From: Bradyrhizobium sp. 4
GTDB lineage: Bacteria > Pseudomonadota > Alphaproteobacteria > Rhizobiales > Xanthobacteraceae
Direction of reading: 5' to 3'
Length of the DNA stretch: 64,000 bases
NCBI RefSeq assembly: GCF_023100905.1
Contig: NZ_CP064686.1
Coordinates: 2,790,001 to 2,854,000 of the forward strand
In this document: piece by piece, positions 9,701 through 18,700 of the stretch
Position numbering within the stretch: the first letter of the stretch is position 1
Layout of the letters: every line of letters starts with the position of its first letter
Notes under the pieces: generated by a model
The model's database searches: none
What the model saw: only the letters and a program-made list of their open reading frames with translations
Told to the model about the DNA's origin: nothing
Translations under genes and position numbers: made by a program

Positions 9701-12700
9701 GTCGCGTGACACCGAAGCGTACATCACCAATGCGACCGTTGGTGGCGTGCAGTCGACGAGCGCAACAGTGGGCGCCGTCACCGTGAAAGCCAATGCCGAG
9801 CAGGACGCGTCATCGATCGCGGTCGGTTTCGGCACCGGCTCGGTCGGGCTGAACGTCTTCGTCGCGACTACCGAGGCCTATGTCGACGGCGGCTCCCTCA
9901 CGGCGTCGTCGCTCACGGTCAACGCCTACGACGCCACAGGTATCGCGTCGGCGAACGGCTCGGGCGCGTATGGCAGCCAGGCCGCGATCGGCGCGGCGTT
10001 CCTGGTTCAGGTCTCGGCGAACCGGACGGAGGCCTATGTCGGCGACGAGTTCCACTACCACGGCAACGGCGCGGCGCACACCACCGCGGTCAATCTGAGC
10101 GGTGCGCTCGACGTCCAGGCAACGACGAAAAACCGCTTCCAGGCTTATTCGATCGGCGGGGCGCTTTCGACCGGCACGGCGGCGATCGCCGGCATGGCCA
10201 ATATCGAGATCGCCAACAACACCACCATCGCGGGCGTTTACGACACCACGCTGCAGTCCCCCACGGGCGGCGCGGCTGGCGCGGTCACCATCAACGCCAC
10301 CGAGGACGTTGCCATCAAGGAGATCGCCGGCGCGCTCTCGATTGCAGCCAGCGGATCCGGCGTCGGTGTCGGTGCAGCGGCGAACGTCATCGTCTTCAAG
10401 AGCCAGACCATTGCGGAAAGCCGCAACAGCAACCTCAATTCGTCCGGCGCGATCAATGTCGGCGCGCTCAGCACCAAGGAAGTGCTGTCCTACGCGGTCA
10501 CCGCGGGTATCGGCGGCAGCGTCGGCATCGGAGCGACCGTCGGCGTCATCATCATCGGCACCAACACCGCCGATCCGGATACGCAGGGCGAGCAGACCGG
10601 CCAGCTCAACCAGGGCAACAACGGCACCCTCGCGTCGGTGAACGCGGGCACCAATTCCTCGCACGGCAGCGACGCGGTCGCGAGCGGCACCTCGGGCAAT
10701 CCGGGCAACGCCAACGCAACCTCGACCTACGACGTCAGCACCGTTTTGACGGGCGGCAATGACGGCGTCACCGCCCAGATCGCGGGCGGCAACGTCACCG
10801 GCACGCAGGTCAACGTCGCCGCCACCAGCGCCAACGCGACCAAGATGTTCCTGCTCGGCGCCGGCTTTGCCAAGAATGTCGGGATCGGTGCCGGCATCGG
10901 CTACACCAGCGTCAACAGCAGCGTGCTCGCCAATCTGAGCGCGATCGTCGCGGCGCCTTCCGTGACGGTCGCCGCCCGGGTCAAGGACGCCGACACCGGA
11001 CCTTATTCGGGCAAGACCGTCGACAGCGAGGCGATCGCCGGCGGTGCAGCGCTCTACTTCGGCGCGGACGCGGCCGTCGCTGTCGGCAACGTCGCCAACA
11101 CCGTGACAGCCCAGCTCGGCGGCTCCGTCACCGGCACGGGCGGCACCGGCGTCGCCGTCATGGCGATGGACAGCTCGACGCAGAGCGTGACCGCGGGCGG
11201 CGGCACCGGCGGCCTTGCGGCCATCGGGGTATCGATCGCCACCACGGGACGATCCAGTTCGGTCGCGGCAAAGGTGCTGTCGAACGCGACGGTGAACAGC
11301 TCGACCCTTGCGGTTGGCGCAGGCGAGGCCGGCGCAATGTCGGCGTCCGCGACCGCGGTCGCGGGGGGCATCGTCGCCGGTGACGGCGCAGTCGCGACGG
11401 CAAAGGAAAATTCGACTGTTCTGGCCGAGATCGGTTCCAGCGCATCGATCACCACCTCCGCGACCGGCGTCGGCACGCTGGTCTCGGCATCGCTCACCCC
11501 CAATCTTTCGAGCAAGGCGATTGGCGTCGCGGTCGGCGGCGGCGCCATCGGCGTGTCCGTCGCGGAATCGATGGTGACGGCCACCGTCACGGCCGATGTC
11601 GGCGACAACACCACCTTCTCGGGCGGTGCGCTCGCCGTGACCGCGATGGCGCTGGTTCCGACGAGCGGCACGACGACCTACGCCTGGTCGCTCGCTGGCG
11701 GCGGTGGCTCGCTGATCGGCGCACAGGGCAGCTACGCCAGGGCGTCCGAGAACGCGACGGTGAGCGCGTATGGCGGCACCGGGATAACGCTCCCCAACGC
11801 CGACGTGGTCATCACGGCCCAGAACGACAGCAGCCAATACGCCCAGGCGACCGGCCTTTCGACCGGCTTCCTGGCAGTGGGTGCGACGGTCGCCCAGACG
11901 TCGTCGAGCGCGCACACTTACGCTTATCTGGGCGCCCCCGACGATATGGACGCGACCCATCTGAATCACGCCGACTACACCGGCATCCTCCAGATCACGG
12001 CGACCGGCAAGGACATCAACGTCTCCAACGCGACGGTTGGCGCGGGTGGCACTTATGCCGGCGCTGCCGCGGTCGCAACGACCAGCTCGACCGCGGTGAC
12101 CAATGCGCGGTTCGACGGCGGCGCAACGGATGACACGCTGTTCTTCGGCGGCCTCAACATCCAGGCCAAGCACACCACGAACTATGCCGCCAGCGGCGAT
12201 GCGTACCAGGCGTCCACGGCCGGCGTCTCCGGAGGCAGCGCGCAGAACGACGTCAACGCGACCACCACCGTCGACATTGGACCTCATCTGATCATCAACT
12301 CGGCGGGCGGCGACATGGTCGTCATCGCCAACGACATCGTCAACCAGGCCGGTGGCGGCGCGCGGTCGGGCTCCGGTGGCGTGTTCGCGGGTGCTGCGGC
12401 ACTGAGCAACACGCATGTCACCCAGACCGTCACCACCAATATCGGCGCCGGGACGGTGCTGAGCCTCAACGGCGATCCCCGGACATCGGCGGCGGTGATC
12501 AACATCGAGGCCTACAACACGCTCAATACCAACGACACGGCGAGCCTGGCCACAGCCGCCTTCTTCGCCGGCGGCGGCGCCGAATCCAACATGACGGCGA
12601 ACGCCACGCTCGCGGTCAACATCAATGCCCGCGAACTCTTCAGCGCCGGCAAGATCTATATCGGCACGGCTGCGAAGATGGCGGCGTCCAACAACGCCAA

Positions 12701-15700
12701 TGCCAGTCTCTATGGCGCGATCGCCGGCGTCGGCGCCAGCACCAACAGCTGGGTTCACGCCAACCAGGCCGTCAACGTCGGCAACAACGCCAAGGTCGAG
12801 GCCTGGGGCCAGATCAACATCTTTGCCGGCATGTCGGGCGATACCATCATCTTCAGCAGCGTGCAGGCTACCGCGACGACGGTCGTCTACAACAACACCG
12901 CCATTCCGATCTCCACGCTTTACCGCGGCACGGCCAATGCCGACGACACCACGAGCCTGACGCTCGCCAACACCTCGAGCGTGCTCGGCGTCCAGAACAT
13001 TTCCCTGGGAGCGACCCAGGGACAGGTCACCGCCTCCGGCAACGGCAGCAACTACAATCCCTATCTGGACATCTTCAGCGCCAAGAACAGCGACAACCAC
13101 AGCCATACCAGCGGAACCGGCGACGTCGCACTCAATGGCCTGGTGGTAGCGGGCATCAACAACGATATCACCATTACGATCGACGTTGGTGCGGGCGCAC
13201 CGACCGCGAGCACGACGAGTCCTTACTCGTCACTGCTGTCCGGCGGTTCGTCGACACCCACCCTCGAATATGTCGCCGACGTCGATCACTTCAACCCGAT
13301 GATGAGCTGGAACCACCAGGTGGTCCAGTACACCATCGTCGGCGGCTTCAATCCCTACCAGAGCGTCGTCAACCAGCTCGCCACGCTGACCGGCCTGACC
13401 GAGACGCAGATCCGCTCGCAGCTCGCGGCGGCGACGCCCGCGGCGCCCGCCACGATGTCGCCGTCCGGCACCGATCCGACCGGCGACTTCCAGCGCCAGA
13501 TCAACGCGCTGATCCAGCAGGCGCCGTATACCTCCGACGCCGCCGGCAATGCCTTCGCGTTCGACGATATGCTGGTGTCCGCCGGCAACGTCTCGATCCT
13601 GGCGCAGAAGCTGACCGGAAACAGCGGCACGAACCCCGCAGCGCCGGCGGTCATCGCGCGCAGCTCGCCGATGATCAAGATCGAGAACAGGGGCCTCGAC
13701 TTCATGGACCTGGCCAACCTCACGGTCACCAATATCACCGGAGGAAACATCACCTACCGCCAGATCGACCATGTCGACCCGGATTCGCACTCCAATGTGA
13801 CCTTCACGGCCACGCCGAGCGCGACGCCGATCATCGACATCTCGGCCACCTACAACCGCCTGGATCCCTCCAGCGGACTCGGCGTCGACCAGAACGGCAA
13901 CCAGCTGACCCGCACGCCCGACATCTATTTCGACGGCGTCGTCAACAACGAGAACGGCCTGCTCAAGATCACCAACAATCTCGGCAGCATCGTCGCGTCG
14001 CAGTCGCTCAACGCCGCGACTGTCCAGATGGTGGCGCCCAACGGCTCGTTCGTCTTCCTCGGCGGCATCGGCAGCTTCTACACCTCCAACCACGATGTTC
14101 TCTCGCAATGGTCGGGTGTCGAATTCAAGCCGGGTGATAATGACACGCTGACGGCGGTGATGGCGGCGGCGACCTATCTCGGCGCCTATGGCGATTACGC
14201 GAACAGCCCGCATATCGGCGCGGGCGGCGGTCACCCGTATTCCTACTATTGCTGCGTCGACGGCAATAACGGCGTTCAGCAAACGGCGAGCAACAGCACC
14301 ATCTTCACCGCGCGCATGCTGGATCTGTATTACGACGGCCTGTCGCTCTATTCGGCGATCTTCCTGCCGATGGGCCAGGGTGCGCCCGGCGCCGGTAACC
14401 CGAACGTCGGCGGCGTGCCTAACGCTGCTACGCTCGCGATCATGGAGGGCCCGACGGCTCAGACCATCTCCACCGCGCCGTGGGAGCGAAATACCTATAC
14501 CGGGCAAGGCGTCTACAGCAACTCGACCTACGATTACACCACGATCTCGACAGACGCACAGGGCAACACCACCACCACCAACCACACGGCTACGTATTAC
14601 TCGCCATTCAATTGCGCGGGGTGCTCTGCCTACTTCCAGGTCGTCAATATCCAGCCCGACGTGATCACGCCGAAGACCGCGTCTTCGAACTCAGCCGCGA
14701 ACTCGAGCACGGGGACCAACCCGCCGGCTAACGCGCCCTTCATCTTCGGCAAGGCGATCATCATCTCGGCGGGGGTCATCAACATTAACGGCACCATCCA
14801 GAGCGGCACGAGCAGCGATTACTCGGTCGATATCGGCGGCTCCACGTTGACCGCCATCAACGACCTCAAGAGCCGCAATGCGGGCGCGGACTTTGCCCAG
14901 GCTCAGGTCAACGCCCGGAACGGCAGCTATTACGACATCACGGCCTCCGCGACGACGGAGGCTGCCGGCGACATCAAGATCGGGGTGAAGTACAACGCTC
15001 TCACCGACCAGATCCTCGTGAACGGCGTGGTGCAGGGCTCGGGCGGCTACGTCTATCTGAACGGCAAGATCATCTCGACCTCGACCCAGGACGGTGTCTC
15101 CCAAGGCACGATCGCGGTCAAAGGCGGCGCCGGCTCGATCACGGTCAACAACACGACCGGTCTGCAACTCGTCACCAACACCATCAATACCGGCGTGAGC
15201 GCGCCGAGCGTGATCGAGATCGTCGATCAGCTCAAGCAGCAGACGACGTGGTACGTCTACAATCCTTCCGCCGCGGGCGGCCAGCAGGTGTCGACGTATC
15301 AAACGAGCGGGGTCAATGCGAGCCACTATACCGACACGATGCTGACCGGCCTCAGCGGCACGGCAGGCATCCAGTACGCGACCAAGGCAAACATGTTCTA
15401 CCAGTGGGTCGATACGGCTACGCTGGATCGTCCGACCAGCTCGACGCAGTTCGACTACGGATGGCACTATACGCCCAACTCGGCCACCGGGCAGAACTGG
15501 ACCCGCACCATCAGCCTGGTTTCGGACGTGCAGCAGGCCCAGGGCGGCGGCGGCAGCACTGGCCCACAGACCTCGAACTTCCAGGAAGTCGTCACCGCAA
15601 CCGGTTCCTATCACACCGGTGGCGGCAACACCCATCCCGAGAAGTGCTGCGGCACGGACAACCAATACAATTGGTACCAGAATATCTATGATCACCTGAC

Positions 15701-18700
15701 CTTGACGCTGACCAATACGGTCAAGGCGTCGAACCCGATCAACATCTCGTTCAGCGGCGGCGGCAACAGCACGGTTCTGGTCACGTCCAACTCCGGCATC
15801 GTCGTCAACGGTCCGATCAACAACCTCTCGGGCACGACGACGGTCAGCGCCACCGGGGCCAATTCGGCCATCACCAGCGGCACGAACGCGAACAACCCGA
15901 TGATATCGGGCCGGAGCGTCATTCTCTCGGCGGATGGCGGCATCGGCACGATCGGCGCGAACGGTGTTCCCGTCCAGGTGCAGGTCTATGGCGGCAGCCT
16001 GACGGCCAGTTCGATCGACCACGACATCGCGATCGCGGCCGTCGGCTCGCTTTCGATCAACCAGGTGAAGGTGAATTCGGCAGGAAGCACGCCGCAGGGC
16101 AGCGTCTTTATCTCGGCGACCGGCGACATCAACTCGGCCTCGCCCTACGACGTCGCCAACCCCGTCGTGATCGGCAAGAACGTCGAGATCAACTCCACCG
16201 CCGGCGCGATCGGCGCGACGAGCGCCGTCATCAACGGCGCGAGCACCCTGACCAATATCAATCCGCTGGTGATCCAGGCGACGGGCACGACGCAGGCCGG
16301 CGGCACCGTCGACGGCGGGGTTCTCGACAGCGCATCGGCGACCGGCACCTACATCGTGCAGTCCAAGGGCGACCTGCGTCTCGGCACGGTCCAGTCGAGC
16401 GGCGGCCCGGTGTTCCTCGAGGCGGCCGGCTCCGACGGCAACCAGGCCAGCATCCTGAACGGAAGGGCGGCGGTTGGTCTCACCCAGGCGCAGAGCCAGC
16501 ATCTCCAGGACGTCTGGACCAGCCTCGACCTGCTCAGCGGCAACGCCGCCACCAACGCCGTCAACAGCTACCAGTCGATGGTGACGTCGGCCTATAACGA
16601 CTACTTCCAGCTCAAGAACCTCGCCTTCGCGAGCGGCAGCACCTACAACCCGACTTCGGTGGGATTGACGGTGCTGCGGGCGCAGGTGGCGGCCAAGCTC
16701 GGCATCGATCCCGCAAACGTCTCGACGACGGACATGAAGGTAGAGGCCACGACGCGGTTCCTGAGGGACCAGTTCCTGCTCGGCAAGATCACGACCGACG
16801 AGCTCAAGACGTCACTGACGACATTGCTCGGCACGGCACCGGCAGATCCGCTGGGGACCGTGTTCGGCAGCTCGTTGTCGTCGACGCTGTTCACGAAGCT
16901 GTTCGACGGCGTAACGACAGCCAATCAGCGCCTACCGAGCAATACGGCGCTGCAAACGGCGCTGAACACTTACAATGCGAACTACGCCTATGCGCTCGCG
17001 TCGACCGAGCGGGTCTACGGCATCATCACCGCGGGCGCGCAGTGGACGCAGAGCCAGCTCGCCTACACCGTCTCGTCGTCGGCCGTCGGCGCGGCGCCGC
17101 CGCCGATCGACGAGAACGTCGTGGCCAATGTCAGCGCCAACCAGATCATGCTCTACGCGCCGCACGGCTCGGTCGGCAATTCGGCAGCGCCTCAGACGTT
17201 CACATTCACCAGCGTCGATTCCTCCTCGCTGACGCCGGCGCAGAGGGGATTGCTCGCGACGGCCGGTCCGGGTCAGCTCACCGTCGGCGCGGTCACGGAT
17301 CCGACCACCCACGTCGTGACCTATACGGTCAGCCTGTCGCAGCAGAACCTCGTCGTCGTCGACAACCCGATCGCGATCTCGGCCAAGGCGCTGACCAACA
17401 TCTATCTCGGCAGCAAGAACAGCCTCACGCTCGGCGGCATCACCGCGAATTACGGCCCGATCGCGGCGGCGCAGGCCAACGGCATCGAGGTGACCGGCCG
17501 CGGCGATGTCAAGCTCGACGCCGTGACCAGCATCACCGCCGCCGCCGGCGTGACCGGTACGCCCGTGATCTCCGGCGATATCGGCAATCTGACTCTGATC
17601 GCCGAGCACGGCAATGTCGGTGCCCCCGGCGCTGCCGGAAGCAATCCCGCGACCAACGCGAACGCGATCCAGATCGCCTTTGCCGACCCGGCCAACGACC
17701 AGCTCGACCAGGTCTCGTCGGCGCAGGGCATCTATGTGAAGCAGACCACCGGCGATCTCATCCTCGGCAACATCGCCGCCGGCAATGCAATCCAGCTCGC
17801 GGCGACCGGCAGCATTTACGCCGAGTCCGGTTTCACGGATCGTACCGCGATCCATATTCTCGGCACCGATCTCGATCTGCGCGCCGGCGGCAGCATCGGC
17901 TTCAACGGCTCGACCTTCCAGCCGGTGCAGGTGAATATCTCCGGCGCCGTGACCGGCTCGGCGCTCGGCGATCTCAGCATCCTCGCGGTCACCGGCGACC
18001 TCGTGGTCGGCACCAGCGGCGGCTATGGGACGCTGACATCCGGCGGCGCACTGACGCTGAACGTTGCGCGCGGCGCGCTCACCATCAATGCCGACCTCGC
18101 CAGCGGCGGCCTGATGCAGCTCCTCGCCAACCGTGGCATGACCTTCGCGGCCGGCACCGGCACGGCGCCGGTGGTTGCGACCAGCAGCTCCGGCGGGGTG
18201 ACGCTGGTGGCCGCGACGCTGTCGATGGGAGCTTACTCCGCCATCAACGCGGCCGGCGTGATCTCCGTGACCACCACCGGCGACGCGACCATCGGCCAGC
18301 TGAATTCGTCGCTGTCCTATGCGGCGGCCTCGAACGCGCCTTCGATCATCGTCACCGCTGGCGGCGTTGCCTCGCTCGGAGCGATCATCGACAATGGCGA
18401 CGGCCAGACCAAATTCGTCGCGGCCGGCTCGGGCGCCGAAGTTTCGCTGAGCGCGTCCAACGGCATCGGCAACGCGGCGAGCCGGTTCATCCTCAGTGCC
18501 GCGCGGCTGTCGGCAAGCACGAGTGCCGGCGACATCTATCTGAAGTCTCTGACCGACACCGAGGCGAGCCTGCTCTCGGCGGTCAAGGGCAGTGTGGACA
18601 TCCTCGGCACCGGCGGCCTGACGCTCGACCAGGTGCTGGCAGGTACGGATGCAGGCGCGAGCGGCACCTTCAGCGCCGTCGCGAACAACGGCAGCATCGT

